Position numbers and translations under genes: made by a program. Of a stretch of DNA of 64,000 nucleotides, positions 21,770 through 33,000 are shown in pieces (the stretch's first letter is position 1; the number at the start of each line of letters is the position of its first letter). The notes beneath the pieces were generated by a model, which saw only the letters and a list, made by a program, of their open reading frames with translations, did not search any database and was not told the DNA's origin. This stretch comes from Siphonodentalium dalli. Taxonomy: Eukaryota; Mollusca; Scaphopoda; Gadilida; Siphonodentaliidae. The stretch is from the NCBI GenBank assembly GCA_032622095.1, contig CP136061.1:175793692-175857691 (forward strand), read 5' to 3'.

Positions 21770-22500
21770 CAAACCGAGTAATGCCGAATATCTGGGCATG
21801 GGGGGGGGGGGGGGTCTTCAAAATCGAAGATCAGATAAATTGCTGACATCGTAAAATGTCGCACATTTCCAGTTTCGGGCGCTCGTAGTTAATTTTCACT
21901 GGGCAATGGATATGCCACATATGGATTGAGAATATTACAGTTGTATTTAATATGCTCATTTGTCCATATAATAGCCACTCGAATAAAACATGGGAATAAT
22001 TTAATTTACTAATTCTCGGTTATGGTGTCAAAGTATACCACATTAGAACAAAATATCGGTAAGCTCCTCCCACAGCCAACCAATTAAAGCAGAGAATAAA
22101 ATCTCACTAAATAATCCGGGATTATTGACAGGTGTATGTCGACGTACATGATGGCATGCGCGCGGGAACGATGCATCGGTATTTTTATGTTTGACAACAA
22201 AGTCCCATTAAAATCGTTAGATCGTTGAAACAGTGGGGTTAAATACAAATGTGATTCGTCATAATGACCACAAAAGCCGATGTTATGTACGAATTTAAAT
22301 TTCCTTTAATTAAAAATACTCGAAAAAAAGACGATGCAAACCAGAAATCTATCCCCGGTGTACATGTCGTTCGGCCGCAGTGTACTTGCCGTTCGGGACA
22401 CAACAGTTTAATTCTATCTGAGATAAATTTATTTCACTATCGAGCGTCACTGTATTTAATTAATAGATAAGAATGACGGCTTTTGTTGTCAATTTGGATA
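21770..22500. other. No gene recognised; one G-run
   Basis: A 14-G run lies near 21801. The 68-aa frame at 22264-22470 has no recognisable motif. Confidence 0.4.
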
Positions 22501-22506
22501 CTATAG

Positions 22507-22648
22507 AATACACACGTAGTGTTTCTGAATACCAAATTTACACCACGAGTGGGATTGATGATTTACCACACGAGCTTTAGCGAGTGTGGTAAATCATCAA
22601 TCCCACGAGTGGTGTAAATTTGGTATTCAGAAACACTACGTGTGTATT
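22507..22648. repeat. Near-perfect palindrome (fold-back MITE type)
   Basis: Arms of ~65 bp: AATACACACGTAGTGTTTCT ... GGTAAATCATCAATCCCAC on one side and the reverse complement on the other, around the short centre CGAGCTTTAGCGAG. Comparable palindromes lie at 41167-41264, 48907-49063 and 59751-59909. Confidence 0.85.
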
Positions 22649-23990
22649 TTGTTTATACCATGACCGGTACAGGAGCAAAAAATGCCATGAAATCGAAATA
22701 AACCCACTTAAATTAAGATGATTCTGTCGCACCATTCATAATCATCCCCGCTGTGTTCCCCACACTTGGCCGTACATCGATGTACACTATCACAGCTGAT
22801 CAGGCGTATTGATATATTGAATTAGGTCAACATTCAATTGTACGAATATGGTATCATTGTAGCCAATTCACAATAAACTGTAATAAAACCGCCATAAAAT
22901 AAACAACATGAATATATATGGGAATACGAATTTAATGAATATAAATATAACACATTGTGGGAACTTTTTTTTCTCCGCCGTACAGTCAACAGGAAACCAC
23001 GAAAGTCATTTTGAAATCCACAGTTTGTTGTTCGAGTTTTTTACGTCTATTTCTTGAAATATATGTTCAATTTGTTGATCTGGATGTGATTTCCACGGAA
23101 TTAACTGTTCGTTTTTATCGCATTAGTGAGTATAATATTCAATTGAATCGAAAGTATCAAATTGTTTTCATCGCGAGGCGCTACATTTTAAAAATAGAGT
23201 CATTTTGATCGAGGTCACGGAAGGTTAATGAAAGGTCAACTCAAATGTAGTTCTACTATGGGTATAAACTTTAACCATTGAAATGCCATTCAAACGTGTT
23301 ACCCACAGTAGAAACGTGTTACCCACGGTCGGACTCCTGTTCACACACAGTGGGGTGAACAGCACAAATTTATTATATAGCATGTTTGTACACAGTACAA
23401 TAGGGAGTCATGGTATAAATTTGTAAAAATTACTACTTTGAGCTAGATTATTCTCCATTTCTATTTTATCACCCTGTCGGAGTGTTTCAAATCACTTTAA
23501 GACTAATTTAGAGGACAATTAATTGTGTTTATACAATGTTTTGTCATAAGAACACTGCATTTAGCAATTTTAGCGGACAGTTATGATTGTGTTTACAAAA
23601 CAGTTTTCCATGCACGTGCGCCGTCTCGTCAAGGAAGTCCTTGTATTCCCGCACACAAGGATTAATTGAAGTGATAATGAAAGTCAAAATAGAATTCAAT
23701 ATGATTTTTTTTATAAATACGAATAAAATAACCCATACAAATCCCAACCAAGAATTATTATATGACGCGTCCACATAAGACAACTTCAGACAAGTCGTCC
23801 CAAACACAAAATCACCGTCGGGGCGAGTTATCTCCCGTCTAGTTGCTCCGTTTCCTTCGTGGACACATGCATTCGAATGCTGGTAGCTGGTGACGGATTA
23901 TTACCTGTACGTTTATCTGGATGCGAAGAGCGATAGTCATAGCACTGCATGGCTTACAAACATGACGTTATGGCGTCGTAATTTGAGTCC
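22649..23990. other. No gene recognised; contains a dispersed repeat at 23215-23345
   Basis: 23215-23345 (GGTCAACTCAAATG, GTTCTACTATGGGTATAAAC) is the reverse complement relative of the sequence that flanks the hAT-like element at 36.6-38.1 kb and resembles its empty target site. The rest, including frames at 22957-23208 and 23544-23807, shows no motif. Confidence 0.4.
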
Positions 23991-24189
23991 ATCGGTCAAC
24001 CATCGGTTATTTTGAACGTCGTCATCGGTCGACCGATGTACGCCATCGGTAAAATGATGTACGCCATCGGTCGAACCATCGGTCGTTTTTCACGTCGGTC
24101 GGATCGGTCGACCGATGATTTAACCGGTGTACATCGGCTATCGGTCGGTTATCGGTCGGTATCGGTTTTTGCATTTCGCTACGGTCCCT

Positions 24190-24705
24190 TAATGATACAA
24201 TCTCTTGAAATTTACAACAGTCACGAACCATGCCATATAATCATTCATGATATTATTCATTCAAAGTTCACTTTTCAGTCAGAATTTTTTTATTCTATTT
24301 AGATTGAGATAAATGGTACCTTATACCCTGTAAAATGTATAGAATAATATTCACAGGTATATGTTTATGGATCTGAGGTATTTGGAGTGTGATAAAACAG
24401 TTAAATTAGATAAATTAGCTGAGAATATATAATGATAGAGACAAGCCTTTGGAATGAAAAGGTAGATAGTGGTCCTGAAGGTTATTCTTGGAAATGGTAA
24501 AATAATTGTTAACATATGATATCATAAATAAAAATATCACTACAACCATATTATATGAGTCAAATAGAAAACATTAGGGCCAATAACTTACGTGAAGATT
24601 GTTGTGATAAAACATGGATTTAAACTCAGTGCAACAGTTAATTCAAAATGCTGCCACAGACAACAGTGACGTCTGCATAGTCATGTGACCCAGTCATGTG
24701 ACCTA
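24190..24705. other. No feature seen
   Basis: AT-rich sequence without recognisable coding or repeat structure. Confidence 0.4.
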
Positions 24706-25078
24706 CAACTAAGCTTTACCAAGCTTTTCCAAGGATTTCCAAGCTTTTCAAACTTCATGTAAGAACCTTGGTAAAGCTTGTAAAAGCTTAGTAAATATTA
24801 GATCCAAGCTTTACTTAGCTTTACCAAGGTTGGTCAACACCGAGTCAAGGATTTCCAAGCTTTTCCGAGGTTTCACTTTATGTGACAACCTTGGTAAAGC
24901 TTGGTAAAACATAGATCCAAGCTTTACTAAGCTTTACCAAGGTTCCAACCAAGGATTTCCAAACTTTGTTGAAGAGTAAATATTTTCATTCAAAAAGCTT
25001 GGTTCAAACCTTGGAAATCCTTTGAATTCCTAGGATTCCCAAACTTCTTTAAAAAAGCTCGGATTTCTTTTTGCAAGG
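24706..25078. repeat. Diverged CCAAGG/AAGCTTTACC satellite block
   Basis: Motifs AAGCTTTACCAAG, TTTCCAAGG and GGTAAAGCTTGGTAAAAC repeat irregularly, in both orientations, matching the family at 15.8 and 17.8-18.4 kb. Confidence 0.65.
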
Positions 25079-25161
25079 GCAATTAGACTTCCACCCATGT
25101 GTTATCTGAGATCTGACATCATGTGAGTCAGAAATATTGTGTTTATTGGTTTATACAAGCT

Positions 25162-25216
25162 TTGCCTCGGTGAATTATTTTTCCGAATACCCGACAGCTC
25201 GGGGAATATCCTATAC
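25162..25216 (-). repeat. Single arm of a fold-back element
   Basis: CCTCGGTGAATTATTTTTCC through GGGGAATATCCTATAC is the near-exact reverse complement of the left arm of the palindrome at 41167-41264. Only one arm is present here. Confidence 0.65.
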
Positions 25217-25589
25217 ATAATATTTCTATTAGATAATTTTAAATAGCGATAAACTGTTCCTTCAATGATGCACTGTCCACAGAGTGTGAGTTTTGTTCGA
25301 AAATTTAGGGAATTCTAATTAGGCAGTCGAATGATGAAATATATTTGCATATATTTTCGTTGCATAGACCTATTTGGGACAAAATGCAATTTAATGCCCA
25401 TACAGTGATGCATGTTCCTATAGCTGATAGTGTGTGTTTTATTTGATCATTATGTGATCTTCATGCATCTGAGCAGAGGCATATGGTCAATGGAATGTTC
25501 TTGTGTATATATTTGTGATGGAATACATGTGTAGTTGATCTCGATCCACGCAGCAATGCAATCGTTCAATTAAATGCGTGTTGTTATTC

Positions 25590-26312
25590 TTGGGAATATT
25601 CAGGGTGTATGATGGAACAAGATAGATGGGAAGAGTCATTTTGGGGTCATTCGGCCGTAAAACATGGCCATTGGCAGCCATCTTGGATTTTACTCTTGGC
25701 ATGACTAAATCCTTTGGCATGGTCTACAGGACGTACCTTTGCTCGGATCATCGTCCAATTTGTCATGGATGTTAATATTGACATCTTGATGGGAATGAGA
25801 CATTTTGGGGGTCATTCTGCCATAAAACAAGTCGTATCTTCGTTCGGATAATTATGAAATTTGTCATGGCTGTTGACATTGACATGTAGATGGGAAAGAG
25901 TCATTTTGGCATCATTCAGCAAAAAAATATGGCCACCAGCAGCCATCTTGAATTTCAAGATTCAATCCATTAGCACGGGCTATATGCCGAACTGTTGAAA
26001 TTTGTCATGGATATTAATATTGACATGTAGATGGGAACGAGTCATTTTGGGGTCATTCATCTGGCAGCCATCTTGGACTTTTGCATGACTAAATCCTTTG
26101 GAACACCCTACAGTCCACTTCCCTCTTCCGATCATCACCAAACTTGAAATTGATCTTGATATTGATCTACTAGATGTGATCTATCAAATGTTTTTGAATT
26201 TCGTTGGAAAACATAGCCGCATTCCTAATCGCTCCATTGACTTTAACGGTTGAAATTATTCTCTTTCCAAGTTGAGCTACAGTGTCATTGACCTTTCATT
26301 TTATATACTGCA
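25590..26312 (+). repeat. ~160-bp dispersed satellite, block 1
   Basis: Several diverged units with GATGGGAACGAGTCATTTTG, AGCCATCTTGGATTTTAC and GCATGACTAAATCCTTTG. It ends with AAGTTGAGCTACAGTGTCATTG (26268 onward), a terminal phrase shared with blocks ending near 29935, 35492 and 64000. Antisense frames such as 25487-25720 are by-products of the repeat. Confidence 0.75.
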
Positions 26313-26531
26313 CGTAAAGAGTGTGCGATATAAGCAAAAAACTCAACACCATGGCAATTGTTTTGGGTAGATTGATTTACCTTGACCCATTCAACACCAA
26401 AATCTTGAGTGGCAAGGATTAGCAAGAAGTAGTGCTTAGATCTCAATGAAATTTGGTATGGTGTTCACTATCATGAGGACATTCAATATAGGATTCAATC
26501 ATTTTTTTCGGGTTTTACAAGATTGTAGGGT

Positions 26532-26631
26532 NNNNNNNNNNNNNNNNNNNNNNNNNNNNNNNNNNNNNNNNNNNNNNNNNNNNNNNNNNNNNNNNNNNNN
26601 NNNNNNNNNNNNNNNNNNNNNNNNNNNNNNN
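26532..26631. other. Assembly gap (100 N)
   Basis: Exactly 100 N, the usual placeholder for a gap of unknown size. It lies at the left edge of a G/C-run satellite, so its true length is likely larger and made of the same units. Confidence 0.95.
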
Positions 26632-28065
26632 CTCGCTGTTTCATGACTATATAAAGCAAAACGAGCGATAACACCATAAGATTATTTTTTTGTCATGTAG
26701 GTGCTGGGTGGGGGGGGGGGGGGGGGGGGGGGAGATATCCTGACCTGGACATTTCCCCCCCCCAAACCCTGACTCAAACAACTTGTTCTCAGAAGAAGTT
26801 AATTTCTCGCTGTTTCATGACTATATAAAGCAAAACAAGCGATAAAACCATAAGATTATTTTTTTGTCATGTAGGTGCTGGGTGGGGGGGGGGGGGGGGA
26901 GATATCCTGACCTGGACATCTTCCCCCCCCCACCCAAACCCTGACTCAAACAACTTGTTCTCAGAAGAAGTTAATTTCTCGCTGTTTCATGAATATATAA
27001 AGCAAAACAAGCAATAAATCCATACAATGATTTATTTGTCATGTAGGTGCTGGGTGGGGGGGGGGATATCCTGACCTGGACATCTCCCCCCGCCCCCACC
27101 CCAAACCCACAACTTTCTCTTGGAGAAGCTAATTTCTCGCTGTTTCATTACTATATAAAGCAAAATAAGCGATAAAACCATAAGATTATTTTTTTGTCAT
27201 GTAGGTGCTGGGTGGGGGGAAGATATCCTGACCTGGACATCTCCCCCCCCCCCCCCACCCCAAACCCTGACTCAAAAAAGTTGTTCTCAGAAGAAGTTAA
27301 TTTCTCCCTGTTTCATGACTATAAAATGCAAAACGAGCGATAAAACCATAAGATTATTTTTTTGTCATGTAGGTGCTGGGTGGGGGGGGGGGGGGGAAAG
27401 ATATCCTGACCTGGACATCTTCCCCCCCCCCAAACCCTGACTCAAAAAACTTTTTCTCAGAAGAAGTTAATTTCTCGCCGTTTCATGAATATATAAAGCA
27501 AAACAAGCAATAAATCCATACAATGATTTATTTGTCATGTAGGTGCTGGGTGGGGGGGGGGATATCCTGACCTGGACATCTCCCCCCCGCCCCCACCCCA
27601 AACCCTGACTCAAACAACTTTCTCTTGGAGAAGCTAATTTCTCGCTGTTTCATTACTATATAAAGCAAAATAAGCGATAAAACCATAAGATTATTTTTTT
27701 TGTCATGTAGGTGCTGGGTGGGGGGGGAAGATATCCTGACCTGGACATCTCTCCCCCCCCCCCCCCCCCCCACCCCAAACCCTGACTCAAAAAAGTTGTT
27801 CTCAGAAGAAGTTAATTTCTCCCTGTTTCATGACTATATAAAGCAAAACGAGCGATAAAACCATAAGATTATTTTTTTGTCATGTAGGTGCTGGGTGGGG
27901 GGAAGATATCCTGACCTGGACATCTCTCCCCCCCCCCCCCACCCCAAACCCTGACTCAAAAAAGTTGTTCTCAGAAGAAGTTAATTTCTCCCTGTTTCAT
28001 GACTATATAAAGCAAAACGAGCGATAAAACCATAAGATTATTTTTTTGTCATGTAGGTGCTGGGT

Positions 28066-28097
<32 letters not shown>

Positions 28098-28425
28098 GAT
28101 ATCCTGACCTGGACATCTTCCCCCCCAAACCCTGACTCAAAAAACTTTTTCTCAGAAGAAGTTAATTTCTCGCTGTTTCATGAATATATAAAGCAAAACA
28201 AGCAATAAATCCATACAATGATTTATTTGTCATGTAGGTGCTGGGTGGGGGGGGGGGATATCCTAACCTGGACATCTCCCCCCCCCCACCCAAAACAACT
28301 TTCTCTTGGAGAAGCTAATTTCTCGCTGTTTCATTACTATATAAAGCAAAATAAGCGATAAAACCATAAGATGATTTTTTTGTCATGTAGGTGCTGGGTG
28401 GGGGGGGGGGGGGGGTGGAATATCC
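26632..28425 (+). repeat. Satellite of eleven ~170-bp units with long G and C runs
   Basis: Each unit carries TTAATTTCTCGCTGTTTCAT, ACTATATAAAGCAAAA, TTTTTTTGTCATGTAGGTG, CTGGGTGG then a G-run of about 5 to 35, GATATCCTGACCTGGACATC, and a C-run of about 6 to 20. At least two unit types alternate (for example CCATAAGATTATTT and CCATACAATGATTTAT). The facing G and C runs could fold as hairpins or G-quadruplexes. No coding sequence. Confidence 0.9.
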
Positions 28426-28734
28426 AAGCCTGGACGTTTGAAAGAAAAGAAAAAATTTGAATTAAAAAAAAACATTTTTCTGGTCATTTCATGAACAGAC
28501 AATCAAATTCGTGAAAAAACTAATTTTGTCAGTTTTTTTTTTTAAATAAATTTTTTTTTAATAATTTCTTTTTTTAAATCTCCAAAAACATTTTTCTGGC
28601 CATTTCAGAACCAAACGATATCATATGAGTGAAATTATTTTTTAGTCGTACATGGGGGGGTAGATATCCAGGGTGGGGGGGAAGATATCCTGGGGGGGAA
28701 GATGACGTGTTTACACCGGTACACAGCAATGACA
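28426..28734. repeat. A/T-run and G-run transition
   Basis: Two similar copies of AAAAACATTTTTCTGG-CATTTCA near 28466 and 28585 separated by poly-T. They are followed by GGGGGTAGATATCCAGGG-type motifs (28650-28700) related to the preceding satellite. Confidence 0.55.
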
Positions 28735-29135
28735 ATACAGCCACAACAGATAAACATGCACATCCCACCCATGACCATGATGTCACTATCTATATACACA
28801 AGCCCGCCAGTGACCATCAAACTGTACTCCAGTAATATGCATATACACCTCAACAACATTGACCATGCAGTCATTGCATGTACACATATACACATTGCCC
28901 ATAACCATACAACCACTCCATATTTATCCATACACCCCATCCATTATCATACAGCAAAAGTGTGTATACATATACACCACCCATGACAATACAGCCACCC
29001 AATGTACACCTGTACATCCCACCCATGACCACACAGTCACTCCATATATACATACATAACACAAAGATGGACAATGTAGCTAATCTCGCTATACACATAC
29101 ACCACTTCAATGGCCAGACAACAACTCCCTGCATA
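28735..29135 (+). repeat. Degenerate ACACC-CATGACCATACAGCC minisatellite
   Basis: Imperfect repeats of CACCCATGACCATACA, GCCACTCCATATATAC and ACATACACC with a period near 54-60 bp. Several overlapping short frames on both strands arise from the repeat and are not genes. Confidence 0.7.
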
Positions 29136-29189
29136 CATGTTCACCTCACACATGACGGTCATGACCATAAGTTACTCCTTATATACATA

Positions 29190-29935
29190 TACAGAGTTAT
29201 GGGCTTTTCGACTCAGAAAATTCAATTTGTCTTGTTTTTTCTTTGGATTCCGGATGATAACTCAAGTTTGGATTGTTTAATTGGAAATTCTGTTTTTTGT
29301 GTGGGTTGTTCATATCAAAATACAAGTCAAGATCGAATTTGAGTTTGATCCAACGATTTTTCCCAGAGTTATGGGCCTTTCGACTTTGAAAAACATTTTT
29401 TTAAATTTTCTGTATGAGGGTACCTTCATGGTGTAATCAACTCCTCCTACAGTTTTGATCGTAGATATTTGAAACTTCAGAGTATTGTTACCCACATATT
29501 GGAGATGTGCAACATGTATATAGATGAATTATTAACCCTTTTGACTTAGAACATTTCAACATTTTTTTTAATTTCTTTAACAAAGCGGCGTCGACTTGCC
29601 ACGTTTTCGGGGGACACTGTGGTCGGCTGACCTTTTATTGGAGAATTGTTTCAAAAATTTGCTGGCATGTTTAGGATCACCTCTAGAATGGAACCATCGA
29701 ATTTGAACAATTTTCGATGACAGTAGCCATCTTTGATTTCAAATTTGAATCCATCAGCTCACCTTGCAGCCCATATTTATTGGTGAAATGTTTGAAATGA
29801 AAATAATTTCATCTACATAATACAAGACCTTTGCTGTAACTTTTTTACTTTCCTTCTTCTTTATCATAATTTTGCGCTGAAAAAAATTAACTCCTTCCAA
29901 AGTTAAGCTACAGTGTCATTGACACTTTCATTACT
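29190..29935 (+). repeat. Dispersed repeat also present at 61.4-61.95 kb
   Basis: Shares GATGATAACTCAAGTTTGGA, TTGAGTTTGATCC and GGTGTAATCAACTCCTCC with 61430-61905. It ends with AAGTTAAGCTACAGTGTCAT near 29895, the same terminal phrase as the ~160-bp satellite blocks. Confidence 0.65.
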
Positions 29936-30034
29936 TAGATTTTTAAATTTTACTGGTATTGTTCTGTGGAATATTTCTGCAACATTTGCAATATGAAACA
30001 AGCCGTGGCGATGCTCTTTTTGCACATACGTAAT

Positions 30035-33000
30035 GGGGTCATCTCAAAACTACTATCGGGAAATCAGCCTATTTCCCGATAGATCCCGATAGCATATATA
30101 TACAGTTATCGGGAAATTATCTGGAAATGACGCAACGTTTTTCGGGAAATTATCGGAATATTTACATAGTCTATCGGGATTCTGTCGGAGTTTACTTTCA
30201 TTTCGGAGTATCATATTCCGAAAACAACACATGTTGTTTGGAAAGTTTCTGTATCGGGATTACTCCGGACTTTTATCGGGATTTTATGTTTTATAGGCCT
30301 ATCTTTAATATTGATTTAATAGTTTCCTAATATGAGAAATCGTTAGTATAAAGTTTTACAGTATCAGGGGACATGTGTCGTAGAACTATTACATGTTATA
30401 CTGTGGTGATCAGTGGGTGCTACATACAATATCGGTATTTTACCCGGACAATACACCCCACCCGCCAGGAAATCTTCAAAATCAATTCGCGGGGAGCATA
30501 CCCAAATATGTATACAGTTGTATACTATCTTCATAGCTTCAAGTTGTGTTTGTAATATGTTTAAATACCTCCGATTTTAAATATGGAGGAAATAAAGATA
30601 TAACTATGTTATGGCAACTGTAAATTAAGATTTGTATCTATTTGCGAATCGCCGACGACACAATTAATGCATGCACAATCGAGTGCAGTCTTGCATGAGA
30701 TGTTATGTTCTATTTTTAGCCCGATTCCAGGAATTGGGGTTATCAATATTTACGTTTCTGGGAACAACACATGTGGCATTGCAGAGTATGTCTTGAAGAA
30801 GACAAAACATTTTCAGATTTCACACAGTGAACGAATTTATAAAACAATTTCAAACATGGGACAACTCCAGCTTAAAAAATATCGGGCCTGTACGTATATT
30901 CCGAATATACATAGCCTATGCGAAATTTATTGCAATGTGCGACAGCATTTGATGTGCTTTTTAACACAATTGCATTTTTGTTTAACAGCACATGCATGGA
31001 TCGCAAACAACAAAACTCGCCAGTAGAAAAAAAAATATAACTCCACAGTGGAGTTAAACTTTAAGCATGAAATTTTGCTGTTATGCCTACATTCTGCATG
31101 CAGTTTGGGGGGGGGGGTGCTATCTAGATCGATCATGCACGCCATGAATATCTGCTCAGTTCTCTACCCTTTAGTCAAGAGTATAGAGATTTGTAACATG
31201 ACATATGGGGGTGGGGGGGGGGGGGGGGTGTCCAGCAGTAATATTCCATAGTTTTTTCATGAATCGTAATATCGTAAATAAAGAGCGTCTATACAGACCT
31301 GTGAAAATATGAATGGAAAATTCCATGCAAATCTGCAGTGCAAATGTTATAAATACGCGAAGCAATCATAACATTTAACTGGCAATTAAATGTGTGCATG
31401 GGCTGCTTTTCTGTAATTACTACTAATTATAAATAGGCTGCATTGATTATTTAGATATGTTGAACATAGCCTAATTATGTTGACAGTGTCGAATTTCACG
31501 ATTGCATCATCAAGGTCAAGGTAACACTATGCGATTTATTTACATAGTAGGCCCCTATATTCATCATCTTTTTTCAAAAAGATGTCTTTGCTAACTTTTA
31601 TTTAGTTTGATATCTCAAATACGCGTACTTTTATCGATATTAATAGCCAGTCCATCGTTTTAAAATGACTTGCCAATAAATATTATGTCATATATGACGG
31701 GCATGATCGACGCATCGAAATGTGCAGGGATCTATCGATCATAACTGGGTCAAGTACGACACATTAGGTGCATATGAGGTTCTCGGAGGGGTAAACAATT
31801 TTGTCACCACTGATTATTTTGTTCTTGTGTGATTACTAATGTTCACATTCACCGCGCATTATCACTTAGATAGTCTCCAGGAAATTCGCCATATTATGAT
31901 GTGAAAAATTAAAGAATTGACTGCGTAAAACTTGTGTTATGTTTTATTTGTGTCAGTATAGGCGGCGAGGCGAATTAGTAACACGTGCAAGACACGCCAT
32001 TTTCAAAAATAATGATTTAGCACATTTCGTTATCTGCATTTTAAGAATTACCTTGTTAATTTTACACTGAGTATGATTGATAAAACAAAATACACGAGAG
32101 AAATTATATTTATTGGCCGTAGTTTTGAGAACAAATTTATTCTTGAATGATGAATCGAAATCCTGGCAGCGTTTACTAGACACTGATGGCGCCAAAAAAT
32201 ATGCGCAAATCAGGTGGGGAAAATCAGCTGAACAATATAGTTCTCAAACATTGTTTGAAGAAAGATACCTGCGATTGAAAATCAAATATTTGAAGCCAAT
32301 GTTTAGTAATTATCGTAATCCTATGGCATTTATTTCACATGTTTGGTAATTTATTCGATTTTTATCAAATATATATTTGAATTTTTTTTTATCACGTTCA
32401 CTTTGGAACAGTCTATTGCTAGTGTTGAAGGGATACTACCTTTATGAAACCATTCCTTTTTAGCTCAACTTACTTTTGTAAGTTTGAGCTATTGCCATGG
32501 CTTGGCGTCCGTCGTCTGTGTGTCCGTGTGTCCGTGTGTCCGTGTGTCCGTGTGTCCGTCAACAATTTCCTTTGGCGCGGGCTACAGGTCGTACCTTTGG
32601 TCTGATCTTTATGAAATTTTGCATGAATGTTGACATTGACATGTAGATGGGAACGAGTCATTTTGGGGTCATTCGGCCAAAAAACATGGCCGCTGGTGGC
32701 CATCTTGGATTTCAAAATTCAATCCATTGGCGCGGGCTACAGGTCGTACTGTTCTTTTGATCATCATGAAATTTGTCATGGATGTTAATATTGACATGTA
32801 GATGGGAACGAGTCATTTTAGGGTCGTTCGGCCAAAAAACATGGCCGTCAGCAGCCATCTTGGATTTTACTCTTTGCATGACTAAATCATTTGGCGCAGG
32901 CTACAGGTCGTAGTTTTGATTGGAACTTCATGAAATTTGTCATGGATGTTAACAATGACATGTAGATGGGAACGAGTGATTTTGGGGTTGTTCGGCCAAA

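Larger units (their letters stand above)
18485..24189. mobile_element. 5.7 kb DNA transposon candidate with inverted termini (Mutator-like?)
   Basis: The left end AGGGACCGTCGCGAAATGC... (18485) and the reverse complement of the right end (24189) agree over ~45 bp with one mismatch seen, continuing through AAAAACCGATACCGACCGAT. Multiple CATCGGT/ACCGATG motifs fill both subterminal zones (18500-18835 and 23990-24150). A FLYWCH zinc-finger relic lies inside at 19583-19735; FLYWCH modules are known in Mutator-like transposases. No direct target duplication was resolved: the flanks look partly inverted-complementary (ATCATTTA left, TAATGATA right), so termini may reach further out. No transposase core is recognisable. 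Confidence 0.55.

Noticed and set aside
27528-27773. Glycine-rich frame in the G/C-run satellite
   Set aside because: It is created by translating homopolymer runs whose lengths vary from unit to unit.
26632-28425. CRISPR-like regular array
   Set aside because: The units are contiguous ~170-bp satellite copies, not short repeats with unique spacers, and the genome is eukaryotic.
28635-29135. Several overlapping frames of about 66-126 aa
   Set aside because: All arise from the degenerate CACCCATGACCATACA minisatellite, open on both strands at once.
30667-31026. 119-aa frame inside the 6 kb inverted-end element
   Set aside because: No transposase or other motif; the homologous sequence at 39.0 kb diverges at the start of the frame, giving no support for conservation.
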